Shown one piece after another: positions 50,714 through 59,338 of a DNA stretch of 64,000 nt; the first letter of the stretch is position 1; each line of letters opens with the position of its first letter. Both the position numbers and the translations under genes were made by a program. The stretch is taken from assembly GCF_030056795.1 (NCBI RefSeq), contig NZ_JASHKQ010000016.1, forward strand, positions 1 to 64,000, given 5' to 3'. A model generated the notes under the pieces. That model did not search any database. It was not told where the DNA came from and saw nothing but the letters and a program-made list of their open reading frames with translations. Source of the stretch: Rhodococcus sp. IEGM 1381. Lineage in GTDB: Bacteria > Actinomycetota > Actinomycetes > Mycobacteriales > Mycobacteriaceae.

Positions 50714-50884
50714 GCGACTGCGTTGTCGTATCCGGCAAACGCGCGCGCATTTGCGGGCGCGACTATGTGGCCGCGTGCCGCCCATGTGCCCGACTGTCTC
50801 AGGGTGTGTGTCATCCGAAAGGATGATTCGATCGGCGACTGTAGGTCGATGTGCGGACGCGTTCGATCGGGGAAGGTTGACCCC

Positions 50885-51838
50885 ATGATCGAAGTGGCAG
50901 GATTGACCAAGCAATACGGCGCGGTGACGGCGGTCGACAACCTCACCTTCACCATCAAACCTGGCATCGTGACCGGCTTCCTCGGCCCCAACGGCGCAGG
51001 CAAGTCGACCACCATGCGGATGATCCTCGGGCTCGACCGACCCACATCGGGCTCGGCGACCATCGAGGGCAAGAGCTACAGCCACCTGAAGCAGCCACTG
51101 CGGACCGTCGGCGCTCTGCTCGACGCCAAGTGGGTGCACCCCAATCGTTCGGCACGTGCTCATCTCGAGTGGATGGCTGCGTCCAACGGCATCCCCAAGT
51201 CCCGCGTCGACGAGGTGCTGCGTCTGGTGGGACTGTCCGAGGTCGCGAAGAAGAATGCGGGCGGCTTCTCGCTCGGCATGTCGCAGCGGCTCGGTCTCGC
51301 CGGCGCTCTGCTGGGCGATCCCAAGGTGTTGCTGTTCGACGAGCCGGTCAACGGCCTGGACCCCGAGGGCATCGTCTGGATCCGAAAGTTCATGCAGCGC
51401 TTGGCAGCCGAGGGCCGCACGGTGCTGGTCTCGAGCCATCTGCTTTCGGAGATGGCCCAAACTGCAGAGCACCTCATCGTCATCGGACGCGGCAAGCTGA
51501 TCTCGGATTCCTCGGTGCAGGAATTCATCGACCACGCCTCCGAGGCGTCGGTGCGCGTGCGCAGCCCGCAGCTCGACGGGCTCCGACAGGCTCTGACCAC
51601 GGCCGGTCTCACCGTGCGTGAGCCGGACAAGACCGACGAGCTTCAGCCCTCGCTCGTGGTGCTCAACTCCACGACCGACACGATCGGCGATATCGCCGGA
51701 CGCGCCGGAATCACCCTGCACGAGTTGGCCTCTCAGCGAGGCTCGCTCGAGGAAGCATTCATGAAACTCACCGGAGACACAGTCGAATACCACGGCGAAG
51801 AAGCCAATTCTCAGCAAGCGATGGGTGGGTCACTCTGA
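50885..51838 (+). CDS. ABC-2 type transporter ATPase
   Basis: The 317-residue protein has Walker A GPNGAGKST, signature FSLGMSQRLGLA, Walker B VLLFDEPVNGLD and a switch His (VSSHL), with an exporter-type C-terminal tail. It is distinct from the ATPase at 45217. Its stop shares a base with the next ATG (TGATG). The 171 bp upstream hold no gene, only GC-rich sequence. Confidence 0.9.
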   Translation: MIEVAGLTKQYGAVTAVDNLTFTIKPGIVTGFLGPNGAGKSTTMRMILGLDRPTSGSATIEGKSYSHLKQPLRTVGALLDAKWVHPNRSARAHLEWMAASNGIPKSRVDEVLRLVGLSEVAKKNAGGFSLGMSQRLGLAGALLGDPKVLLFDEPVNGLDPEGIVWIRKFMQRLAAEGRTVLVSSHLLSEMAQTAEHLIVIGRGKLISDSSVQEFIDHASEASVRVRSPQLDGLRQALTTAGLTVREPDKTDELQPSLVVLNSTTDTIGDIAGRAGITLHELASQRGSLEEAFMKLTGDTVEYHGEEANSQQAMGGSL

Positions 51839-52623
51839 TGGGCGTCTTGGCAGCAGAAAGAATCAAGTTCACCTCGACCAAATCGCCGTGGTGGTGCAGC
51901 GCGATCATCGTGGTGCTCGGTCTCGGGTTCGCGGCACTTTTCGGCTGGGGAGCGTCGAGCGGCGTTCAGTCGGAGGCGGCCGCGAACGGCCAAGCCTCCG
52001 ATATCGGACCGGTGACGGCGTTCACGATCGTCGGATTCGGCGTCACCACGTTCGGAGGGCTCGTATTGATGATTCTCGCGGCCCTGACGGTAACCAGCGA
52101 GTACAGGTTCGGATCGATACGGACCACATTTCAGGCCGTGACCAGTCGTGCAGGTGTGCTCGGCGCGAAGACCGTGTTGGTCGGCGCGTACGGAGCACTG
52201 CTGTCGCTCGTGCTGGCATTCGGAGCCCTCTACATCGGAAGAGCGTTGGCCGGCGACGAGGCCGGAGCATTACTGACCTTCGATGCCGACGGGACCTGGC
52301 GCGTCATCTACGGGACGGCGATCCTGGCGTTCCTGAAGGTCGCTCTTGCCATCGCGGTAGGCACTTTGCTCCGTCAGTCGGCCGCTGCAATTGCAATCCT
52401 GCTGATTTGGCCGTTGCTGCTCGAAATGCTCGTCGGCATCATCCCGAACGTCGGCGCGAAGATCCAGCCGTTCCTGCCGTTCGCGAACGCAGATCATTTT
52501 CTCGGCTCGTCGGGCGGAATCGATTTTCACTGGGGTCCCATCGGTAGCCTGATTTATTTCGTCGCCTTCGTGGCGGTATTTTTCGGTGCCGCAGTGTTCG
52601 TCGTCAATCGCCGCGACGCCTGA
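51838..52623 (+). CDS. ABC-2 type transporter permease
   Basis: The 261-residue membrane protein has six hydrophobic segments. The first follows AERIKFTSTKSPWWCSAIIV, and the family block ALTVTSEYRFGSIRTTFQAV lies after the second. It pairs with the preceding ATPase. Substrate unknown. Confidence 0.87.
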   Translation: MGVLAAERIKFTSTKSPWWCSAIIVVLGLGFAALFGWGASSGVQSEAAANGQASDIGPVTAFTIVGFGVTTFGGLVLMILAALTVTSEYRFGSIRTTFQAVTSRAGVLGAKTVLVGAYGALLSLVLAFGALYIGRALAGDEAGALLTFDADGTWRVIYGTAILAFLKVALAIAVGTLLRQSAAAIAILLIWPLLLEMLVGIIPNVGAKIQPFLPFANADHFLGSSGGIDFHWGPIGSLIYFVAFVAVFFGAAVFVVNRRDA

Positions 52624-52656
52624 CACCCTGCGATTTGTCTGGGTAGGGTGTCCGCT

Positions 52657-54123
52657 ATGCGGATTTCCTTGCTTGCAGGTAGCGCCGTCGCAGTACTGAT
52701 TCTGGCCGGTTGCTCGTCCTCCTCCGATGCAGGGGACGAGGAACCGGCCAGAGTTTTCGCTACACCCGATGGGCCGGGACTGTCGGCCGCGGTCACCGAG
52801 GACGCTCTTGTCCGGCACCTCCAGGAATTGGAAACGATCGCCGCCGCGCACGACGGAAACCGTGCCGCCGGTACCGCCGGATACGACGCGAGTGTCGATT
52901 ACGTTGTCTCGCAACTCGAATCGGCCGGTTTCGACGTCACCACTCCGGAGTTCGAGTTCGAGACCTTCGAGGCGCAGACCCAGACCCTGTCGCTCGCGGG
53001 CACCGAGATTCCGGTGTTCGCGCTCAGCTATTCGCCGACCACACCTGCAGAGGGCATCACCGCACGCGTCGTCGGGGCCCCCGCCGGTGCAGACGGATGC
53101 GAGGCGGCCGATTACGCCGGCCTCGATCTGGCCGGTGCCGTCGCCGTCGTGCCGCGCGGCGTGTGCCCGTTCGGTGCGAAGCAGACCGTCGCCGCCGAAT
53201 TGGGTGCGGCAGCCGCGATCATCGTCAACAACGAACCGGGACCGCTGGATTCGGGGACACTCGGCGATTCCGAGACCGCGAAGATTCCGACCGGCGGCGT
53301 CAGCCAGGAGGACGGCGCAGCGGTCCTCGCGGCACCCGAGGTCACGTTGACGCTCGTCACGACGACCGACACGACCACGAGCCGCAACATCATCGCCCAG
53401 ACCACCACCGGCTCGACCGAGAACGTTGTGGTGGCGGGTGCTCACCTCGACAGCGTGCCCGAGGGCCCCGGCATCAACGACAACGGCACCGGCACATCGG
53501 CAGTGCTCGAGACGGCGCTGCAGATGGGCAGTGCGCCCGAGGTGACCAACGCGGTCCGCTTCGCGTTCTGGGGTGCCGAGGAGGACGGGCTCGTCGGCTC
53601 CACCAAGTACGTCGAGGGCCTGTCCGACGACGACAAGCGAAACATCGCTCTGTACTTGAACTTCGACATGATCGGCTCACACAACGCCGGCTACCTCGCG
53701 TACGACGGCGACGACTCCGACAAGGTCGGTGAGCCCGCGGGACCGGCCGGATCCGACGCCATCGAGCGCACCTTCGTCGAGCGGCTCGCCGCCGACGATG
53801 TCGCCGTCGACGGCACCGATTTCGACGGTCGATCCGACTACGGCCCGTTCATCGAGGCCGGCATCCCGGCGGGCGGCGTGTTCAGTGGCGCGGACGAGAA
53901 CAAGACCGCCGAGCAGGCCGAGAAGTGGGGCGGTACCGCCGATCAGACCTTCGACGAGAATTACCACACCGATCAGGACACCCTGGCGAATGTCGACCGC
54001 GCCGCACTGGCGAAGAACGGCGGCGCCGTCGCCTACGGAATCGGCGTCTACGCACAGTCGGTCGAGGGCCCCAACGGAGTGCCGGTCGGTGCTGCGCGCG
54101 AGGCCGCACGCGCCGAAGGGTAA
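52657..54123 (+). CDS. lpqL: M28-family aminopeptidase lipoprotein, LpqL-like
   Basis: From ATG 52657 the product has 488 residues, with lipobox LILAGC (Cys19), a Ser/Asp linker, a PA-domain insert (VPRGVCPFGAKQTVAAELGA) and an M28 peptidase core. The zinc ligands are visible: GAHLDSVPEGPGINDNGTGT, FWGAEEDGLVGS, LNFDMIGS and the late NYHTDQDT. It is expected on the outer face of the cell membrane, cleaving peptides. M. tuberculosis lpqL holds the same place after thiG. Confidence 0.9.
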   Translation: MRISLLAGSAVAVLILAGCSSSSDAGDEEPARVFATPDGPGLSAAVTEDALVRHLQELETIAAAHDGNRAAGTAGYDASVDYVVSQLESAGFDVTTPEFEFETFEAQTQTLSLAGTEIPVFALSYSPTTPAEGITARVVGAPAGADGCEAADYAGLDLAGAVAVVPRGVCPFGAKQTVAAELGAAAAIIVNNEPGPLDSGTLGDSETAKIPTGGVSQEDGAAVLAAPEVTLTLVTTTDTTTSRNIIAQTTTGSTENVVVAGAHLDSVPEGPGINDNGTGTSAVLETALQMGSAPEVTNAVRFAFWGAEEDGLVGSTKYVEGLSDDDKRNIALYLNFDMIGSHNAGYLAYDGDDSDKVGEPAGPAGSDAIERTFVERLAADDVAVDGTDFDGRSDYGPFIEAGIPAGGVFSGADENKTAEQAEKWGGTADQTFDENYHTDQDTLANVDRAALAKNGGAVAYGIGVYAQSVEGPNGVPVGAAREAARAEG

Positions 54124-54160
54124 GGCTAAGTATGTGTAACCGTGGGTTACGCTCGATGCT

Positions 54161-54982
54161 GTGAACGCAGTCGTTTCCTCGGTGGTGGAGTGGGTCCGCA
54201 CCACCAATCGAGCGCCCACGGTGGTCGGGGCGGTTCGGCGTGTGCGTCGCGCACTACCCGGCGACCCCACGTTCGGCGATCCGATGTCGATCGACGGCCC
54301 AGGACGAGCACTGGCCGTCGCCCGCGTTGCGGATCGGTTTCTGGCCGCCAACGGACTCGACGACGAACCCGGTGCCTCCCGTGAAGTCGGCCTCGGTGCC
54401 CTGCAGGTGTGGCAGGCGATCCTCGAGCGGGCCGGTCGCGGCCGCGGCGAAGCGGATGTCACGATCGTTTTCACCGATCTCGTCGGATTCTCGTCGTGGT
54501 CGCTTCGTGCGGGCGATACCGCCACCCTGACTTTGCTTCGCCAGGTCTCGAAAGCCGTCGAACCCGAGGTCGCGTTCCGCGGCGGTCACGTCGTGAAAAG
54601 ATTGGGCGACGGCATCATGGCCGTGTTCTACGATGCGGACAAAGCCGTCGAGGCCGTGTTCGCAGCACGAAGTGCCCTCAACAGCGTGAATGTCGATGGA
54701 TACACCCCGACCATGCGAGTCGGTATCCACACCGGCAGTCCGCGTCAGGTGGGATCGGACTGGCTCGGCGTCGACGTCACCGTCGCCGCCCGCGTGATGC
54801 AGACCGGCGGAAACGGCAACGTCATGATCTCCGCAGCGGCCCTAGAGGCGGTCCCGCCGGAGGTGCTCGACGCCTTGGGCGTGGTCGCCAAGCCCTATCG
54901 CCGCAGCTTCTTTGCTCCCAAGATCAAGGGCGCGCCCGACGACCTACGCATTCTCCGACTCGTGCAGTCGCCACAGCGGTGA
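54161..54982 (+). CDS. Class III adenylate/guanylate cyclase-domain protein
   Basis: The 273-residue protein has an N-terminal helical region (about 1-95) and one cyclase domain. Metal-binding Asp residues are D106 (TIVFTDLVGFSSW) and D150 (VVKRLGDGIMAVF), with K146 in the substrate-contact position. The transition-state region reads WLGVDVTVAARVM: Arg211 is kept, but the usual Asn four residues before it is Thr207. Soluble and single-domain, so a homodimer would be needed for activity. GTG start. Its last 39 nt overlap thiD tail to tail. Confidence 0.85.
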   Translation: MNAVVSSVVEWVRTTNRAPTVVGAVRRVRRALPGDPTFGDPMSIDGPGRALAVARVADRFLAANGLDDEPGASREVGLGALQVWQAILERAGRGRGEADVTIVFTDLVGFSSWSLRAGDTATLTLLRQVSKAVEPEVAFRGGHVVKRLGDGIMAVFYDADKAVEAVFAARSALNSVNVDGYTPTMRVGIHTGSPRQVGSDWLGVDVTVAARVMQTGGNGNVMISAAALEAVPPEVLDALGVVAKPYRRSFFAPKIKGAPDDLRILRLVQSPQR

Positions 54983-55798
54983 CACCGGGCCGTGGCCCGC
55001 ACCCAGGTCGTAGGACGCGGCCAGGCAACGGGTGACCCACTCCTTGCCGAACGCCACCGCGTCGGGCATCGAGTATCCGTGTGCGAGCGCCGACGCGATG
55101 GACGCGGCGAGGGTGTCGCCGCCGCCGTGATCGTTGCCGGTGTCGATGCGGTCGCTGGTGAATTCGAGGAACGTGTCGCCGTCGAACAGCAGGTCGGTGC
55201 TGTGGGTGGATGTGCGCAGATGTCCGCCCTTGACCAGCGCCCACTGCGCGCCCAAGCCGTGCAGGGCCTCCGCGGCGCGGTGTGCGGACGCGTCGTCGAC
55301 CACGTCGATGCCGGTGATCAACCGGACCTCGTCGAGGTTGGGGGTCACCAGCGACGCGATGGGAAACAGGGTGTGGCGGATGGCGTCGAGCGCTTCTGCG
55401 TGCAGTAGCGGATCGCCGTGCATCGATGCGCATACCGGGTCGACGACCAGCGGCACCGGCTGATCGCGGCCGATGCCCACCTCGGTGCACACGGCCGTGA
55501 CCGCCTCGATGATGGCAGTGGACGCCAGCATCCCGGTCTTCGCTGCGCCGACGCCGATGTCCGAGACCACCGAGCGAACCTGGGCCGCGACGATCTCGGG
55601 CGGGATCTCGTGGAAGCCCGTCACGCCGACGGTGTTCTGGACCGTCACCGCTGCGACGGCAACGCATGCGTGGACGCCCAACATGGCCATCGTGCGGCTG
55701 TCCGCCTGGATTCCGGCCCCGCCGCCGGAGTCGGTTCCGGCGATCGTCAGCGCGCGGACGGGAGTTTCGCCGTTGGGCGTGAGCGGTAGGAACTTCAC
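54944..55798 (-). CDS. thiD: Hydroxymethylpyrimidine (phosphate) kinase
   Basis: The 284-residue ribokinase-fold enzyme phosphorylates HMP and HMP phosphate for thiamin. Motifs: ALTIAGTDSGGGAGIQADSR, VVDPVCASMHGDPLL, VTPNLDEVRLITG and the ATP/anion-hole region HGGGDTLAASIA (the usual GTGC is GGGD here). GTG start. thiC, its usual neighbour in mycobacteria, is absent from this window. Confidence 0.92.
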   Translation of the reverse strand: MKFLPLTPNGETPVRALTIAGTDSGGGAGIQADSRTMAMLGVHACVAVAAVTVQNTVGVTGFHEIPPEIVAAQVRSVVSDIGVGAAKTGMLASTAIIEAVTAVCTEVGIGRDQPVPLVVDPVCASMHGDPLLHAEALDAIRHTLFPIASLVTPNLDEVRLITGIDVVDDASAHRAAEALHGLGAQWALVKGGHLRTSTHSTDLLFDGDTFLEFTSDRIDTGNDHGGGDTLAASIASALAHGYSMPDAVAFGKEWVTRCLAASYDLGAGHGPVSPLWRLHESENA

Positions 55799-56088
55799 GA
55801 GAGACGACAGTACCGGCGGGCCGGAGACGACCGTCTCGGCGGCCGAATCCGAACCTGTAAATAACGGTGAAAACGTGGCCCCGCTTCGAATGTTGTTGTA
55901 TCACAACGTCGAACAGGGCAGCTTATGACCGATACCAGCATTCGACTCGTGACCGACGAACAAACCTACGCATCCGAAGGTTTGTTGGTAGAAAAGGTGA
56001 CAGGGCCACCGGACGCATGTTTAATAGTGGTGCACGTCACATCGGATTCATTCGTTCACCACTCAACACACAGCGAAGGAGGCGTCCC
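55799..56088. other. Promoter region between thiD and a GNAT gene
   Basis: The 290 bp hold a GAGACG-AC-CGTCTC palindrome (55824-55837), a GTTGT-ATC-ACAAC palindrome (55895-55907) and an AT-rich TTAATAG (about 56022) that may be the -10 of the downstream gene. A 77-codon ORF here (55925-56158) overlaps the GNAT start and lacks support. Confidence 0.45.
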
Positions 56089-56415
56089 ATGCTTGCGAGT
56101 TCTCCTAGCGCTGATGTCTCGATCAACAATGACCAGAACCGTTTCGAGCTTCGATTGAACGGCGATCTCGTCGGGATCGTCGGATTCTTCGAGGTGGAGG
56201 GAAACGGTACGCGCGCCACCCGTACGCACGTCGTGTCCTTCATGCACACCGTCGTCACCGAGGACTTCGGTCATCAGGGTTTGGCCGGAATCTTGGTACG
56301 TCGCGCGCTGGACAGCGCCCGTTCCTACGGTTGGAAGGTCAGGCCGGTCTGCAGCTACGTGCAGCGATTCGCCGCCGCGAATCCGGAGTACAACGACATG
56401 CTCGTCGCTCTCTGA
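56089..56415 (+). CDS. Small GNAT-like (NATD1/YjdJ-type) protein 1
   Basis: The 108-residue protein has the short N-acetyltransferase fold: RFELRLNGDLVGIVGFFEVE, FMHTVVTEDFGHQGLAGILV and VCSYVQRFAAANPEYNDML. GAAGGAGG lies 6 nt upstream of the ATG, a strong site. It is a clear paralogue of the gene at 56535. Catalytic activity and target unknown. Confidence 0.85.
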   Translation: MLASSPSADVSINNDQNRFELRLNGDLVGIVGFFEVEGNGTRATRTHVVSFMHTVVTEDFGHQGLAGILVRRALDSARSYGWKVRPVCSYVQRFAAANPEYNDMLVAL

Positions 56416-56534
56416 CCGCTACTCGGTTCGGTATCGCTCGGTCACGGTAGGGCTGGTCACATTCAGGACTCGACTCGGCGACGATCGAGGCACTCGCCTC
56501 GCGTCACACGGGTAACACTGGTCTCATAAGTGAC

Positions 56535-56885
56535 ATGAGTCACATCATCTCTCGTCGCTCCGTCCCGTCGACACCTGTCGAGCGACCCGTCGTCCGCATC
56601 GAGGACGACGTCGATCACAGCAGATTCGATCTCTTCGTCGACGACGAGCTCGTCGGCATTCTCGGCTACCGCTTCGGCGACGGGGACGTGGGTGACGGCC
56701 GCGTCGTCGCACTCATGCATACCGTCGTCAAGGAGGAGTACGGCGATCGCGGGTGGGCCGGCGTGCTGGTGCGAGCCTCGCTCAACACCGCGCGCGATCG
56801 ACAGTGGCGCATCGTCCCGATCTGCACGTACGTCCGGCGCTATCTGGCGCAGCACGAGGAATTCCTGGACCTGATCGCCGAATAG
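56535..56885 (+). CDS. Small GNAT-like (NATD1/YjdJ-type) protein 2
   Basis: The 116-residue protein aligns with its neighbour through RFDLFVDDELVGILGYR, LMHTVVKEEYGDRGWAGVLV and ICTYVRRYLAQHEEFLDL. The ATG has no clear ribosome binding site, in contrast to copy 1, so expression may be lower or from a leaderless mRNA. The stop codon region merges with the first of two palindromes (56884). Confidence 0.83.
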   Translation: MSHIISRRSVPSTPVERPVVRIEDDVDHSRFDLFVDDELVGILGYRFGDGDVGDGRVVALMHTVVKEEYGDRGWAGVLVRASLNTARDRQWRIVPICTYVRRYLAQHEEFLDLIAE

Positions 56886-56951
56886 AGAGCACTGCTCTTG
56901 CCTAGAGTGCATCTAGGGTGAATACTGCTTCCTGTAGAGAGCGCCGCTCTC
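56884..56951. promoter_or_regulatory. Pair of AGAGAGC-N3-GCTCT palindromes
   Basis: AGAGAGC-ACT-GCTCTT (56884-56899) and AGAGAGC-GCC-GCTCTC (56936-56951) are two copies of one palindromic design, with centres 52 bp apart (about five helical turns). They flank the putative promoter of the membrane gene at 56971. The arrangement suggests a repressor or MerR-like protein that binds both sites on the same DNA face; the protein is not encoded next to it. Confidence 0.6.
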
Positions 56952-56970
56952 GAAAGGTTGGTATTCCCCG

Positions 56971-57567
56971 ATGCGTGCAGCTCTGTACCTCTTCGTCGGC
57001 CTCATGTTCGCCCTCTACCCCGCAGTGCGTCCCTACTCGGACGAGGTGGGCAGTGCAGGCGCGGAGGCCTTCGCATCCCCGAGCTGGGTGCTGGCCCACA
57101 CCTTCGCGATGCTCGGCTTCATCGCGCTCGGACTGGCCGTGCTAATCGGCGGTCGACGGTCCGATCCCGCAGTGGTCACCACCTGGATCGGCGTCGGCCT
57201 GGTTCTGCCGTACTACGGCGCAGAGACATTCGCGCTGCATGCCTTGGGTGTCGACGCCGCCGCGAATTCGAACCCCGGCCTGATCGATCTTGCCGATCCG
57301 ATTCGCTACTCGCTTGTGCAGTCGACGATGTTCGCTCTCGGGCTCGTCTCGATCGCCGTCGGGCTGGTGCTGTTCGCTCTACGGAACCGCTACGCGATGG
57401 TGCTGGCCGCCGGATTCGTGCTGTTTCTCCCGCAGTTCTACACCCCGCCGGCCGTGCGGATCGCGCACGGAATCCTGATTGCCGTGGGAGCGATCATCGC
57501 CGCGCGAGCGGTGGCCGGCAGTTCGGTCCGGCCTGCTCAGCCGATCTCGACGACCACCGGAGCGTGA
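56971..57567 (+). CDS. Six-helix integral membrane protein, unknown function
   Basis: The 198-residue protein has about six hydrophobic segments (ALYLFVGLMFALYPAVRPYS, WVLAHTFAMLGFIALGLAVL, TTWIGVGLVLPYYGAETFAL and three more). A conserved-looking YYGAETFALHALG lies after the third. I do not recognise the family. AAAGG lies 15-19 nt upstream of the ATG. The palindrome pair upstream suggests ligand-controlled expression. Its 3' end overlaps xthA tail to tail by 31 nt. Confidence 0.75.
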   Translation: MRAALYLFVGLMFALYPAVRPYSDEVGSAGAEAFASPSWVLAHTFAMLGFIALGLAVLIGGRRSDPAVVTTWIGVGLVLPYYGAETFALHALGVDAAANSNPGLIDLADPIRYSLVQSTMFALGLVSIAVGLVLFALRNRYAMVLAAGFVLFLPQFYTPPAVRIAHGILIAVGAIIAARAVAGSSVRPAQPISTTTGA

Positions 57568-58337
57568 TCGCTGGCTCCCTTGCCCTTGCGTTCCTCGCGG
57601 TCGATCGACGCACCGGTGATTCGGGCGGACAGGGCGGGCGAGGTCAGCGCCATATCGATGCGGAGACCTTGCTTCTTGGGAAACCGCAGCTGTGTGTAGT
57701 CCCAGTAGGTATACGTTCTGGGCTCGGGTGTGAACTGCCGAGTGACCTCGGAGAACCCGGCGTCGGCGAACGCGGCGAAGGCATCGCGCTCGGCCTGGGA
57801 GGTGTGGGTCTTGCCCTCGAACAGGGCCGGATCCCAGACGTCGTCGTCGGTGGGCGCGATGTTCCAGTCGCCCACGAGCGCGATCTGGGCCTCCGGATCG
57901 GCCGCAACCCACGCCTGAGCGTCGGCCTTCAGCGCGGCGAGCCATTCGAGTTTGTAGGTGTAGTGCGGGTCGGCGAGCTCGCGGCCGTTCGGCACGTAGA
58001 GGCTCCAGACGCGCACACCGTCGCACGTGGCTCCGATGGCGCGGGCTTCCTGCGCGGGATCGATCTCGGGATCCTTGCTGAAGCCGGGCTGATCCTCGAA
58101 CCCGATCTGCACGTCGTCGAGACCGACCCGGGACGCGATCGCGACGCCGTTCCACTGACTCAGTCCGACGTGGGCCACCTCGTAGCCGATATCGGTGAAC
58201 CGCTGATACGGAAACTGTGCGTCCTTGCACTTGGTTTCCTGCATCGCGAGCACATCGACATCGGACCGCTGCAGCCAATCGACGATTCGATCCTGACGAG
58301 AGCGGACGGAGTTCACATTCCAAGTAGCCAAGCGCAC
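57537..58337 (-). CDS. xthA: Exodeoxyribonuclease III / AP endonuclease
   Basis: The 266-residue enzyme cuts DNA at abasic sites and trims 3' ends in base-excision repair. The family blocks are intact: MRLATWNVNSVRSR, LAMQETKCKD (metal Glu), SLYVPNGRELADPHYTYKLE, VGDWNIAPTDDD and KGASDHAPVVVEI. GTG start. A promoter resembling the RecA-independent damage class ends about 8 nt before the GTG. In M. tuberculosis the same gene order xthA-GNAT-def is seen. Confidence 0.94.
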   Translation of the reverse strand: MRLATWNVNSVRSRQDRIVDWLQRSDVDVLAMQETKCKDAQFPYQRFTDIGYEVAHVGLSQWNGVAIASRVGLDDVQIGFEDQPGFSKDPEIDPAQEARAIGATCDGVRVWSLYVPNGRELADPHYTYKLEWLAALKADAQAWVAADPEAQIALVGDWNIAPTDDDVWDPALFEGKTHTSQAERDAFAAFADAGFSEVTRQFTPEPRTYTYWDYTQLRFPKKQGLRIDMALTSPALSARITGASIDREERKGKGASDHAPVVVEIG

Positions 58338-58345
58338 GGGAAGGA

Positions 58346-58368
58346 ACCCTATAGAACGCCTCCGACAG
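58346..58368 (-). promoter_or_regulatory. Possible PafBC-type damage promoter of xthA
   Basis: On the minus strand CTGTCGGAG (58368-58360), exactly 8 nt and TAGGGT (58351-58346) fit TTGTCRGTG-N8-TANNNT, with two mismatches in the first element and the TGTCG core intact. The predicted start point is within a few bases of the xthA GTG. Confidence 0.4.
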
Positions 58369-58389
58369 AGTGTTCAACCGATCGAGCCA

Positions 58390-59316
58390 TCATGAATCCG
58401 GTCGCGCGTAGCGATAGTGGTGATGGTCGGCGAAGCCCAGGTCTCGGTACAGGGCGAGCGCGACGGTGTTGTCGACGGCCACCTGCAGGTAGGCGTGGGT
58501 TGCGCCGTGCTCGCGTCCCCACCGCACCAATTCGCCGCACATCAGTGTGCCCAGACCGTTACGGCGATGTTCGGGGGAGACCCAGAGCGAGGTCAGCCCC
58601 ACCCAGTGACGACCGTCCGGGGCGGTGGTGACCGCCGCTCGCCCGACCGCGATCTCTGAACCGAGCGTGCCGAACCCGAGGGTGCCCTCGTGGATCGCCG
58701 ACGCCACTTCCGCAGCGCCGTATGGTGCAGCGCGGCCCTGGTAGTGCAGTGACGTCAGCCATTCTGCGGTCGGCTCCGCGGTGACGGTGACTGCCGAGTC
58801 TCCTTCGCGCAGAACGAGATTGGATATTTCTGCAGCCATGACGGCCGTCTCGTTGTACGACGTCCATCCGGCCGGAGCAGCGCCGAGGCGATCGGGAAGC
58901 GACAGCGTCGGCGTCAAACCCCGTGCGGTGTACCGGTCGGAGATTCTCGCCAGCGTCTCGGGCGTCGTCGACGCCCCGGGCTCGAGCGGTGCCGCCGAAT
59001 TGGCGCGACCGGTGAAACCGTGACCGAAGCGCAGCTGCCAACCGTCGATCCATTCTCGCTCGACGCCCGGCCATCCGTCGGCGGCGGCAGCTTCGAGAGC
59101 CCTGATCTCCGACGTCCGAATCGGCTTCGGGCCCAGGGGTTTCAAGGCTACGACGCGCTCGGCCGCAACCTGCACCAAGGTGCCGTCCCGGCCGCGGACC
59201 GAGACGGCATCGGCGTCGAGCGCCACCAGTTCGCCGATCACGTCCGTCATCGGATGGGTGTGCCCGGGCGGCAGCCGATAGCGGAGCATCACCCGGGTAC
59301 CCACCGGAATGCTCAC
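58390..59316 (-). CDS. GNAT acetyltransferase, Rv0428c-like
   Basis: The 308-residue protein has an N-terminal SH3-like beta domain (VGTRVMLRYRLPPGHTHPMT, DVIGELVALDADAVSVRGRD) fused to a GNAT domain (SLWVSPEHRRNGLGTLMCGE, YLQVAVDNTVALALYRDLGF). Position between xthA and def and this domain order match M. tuberculosis Rv0428c. Substrate unknown. Confidence 0.88.
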   Translation of the reverse strand: MSIPVGTRVMLRYRLPPGHTHPMTDVIGELVALDADAVSVRGRDGTLVQVAAERVVALKPLGPKPIRTSEIRALEAAAADGWPGVEREWIDGWQLRFGHGFTGRANSAAPLEPGASTTPETLARISDRYTARGLTPTLSLPDRLGAAPAGWTSYNETAVMAAEISNLVLREGDSAVTVTAEPTAEWLTSLHYQGRAAPYGAAEVASAIHEGTLGFGTLGSEIAVGRAAVTTAPDGRHWVGLTSLWVSPEHRRNGLGTLMCGELVRWGREHGATHAYLQVAVDNTVALALYRDLGFADHHHYRYARPDS

Positions 59317-59338
59317 TGGTCGACGATCATCGGTTCGG

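Noticed and set aside
55925-56158. 77-codon plus-strand ORF upstream of the mini-GNAT gene
   Set aside because: It overlaps the GNAT start in another frame, and the GNAT gene has a far better ribosome binding site and known fold.
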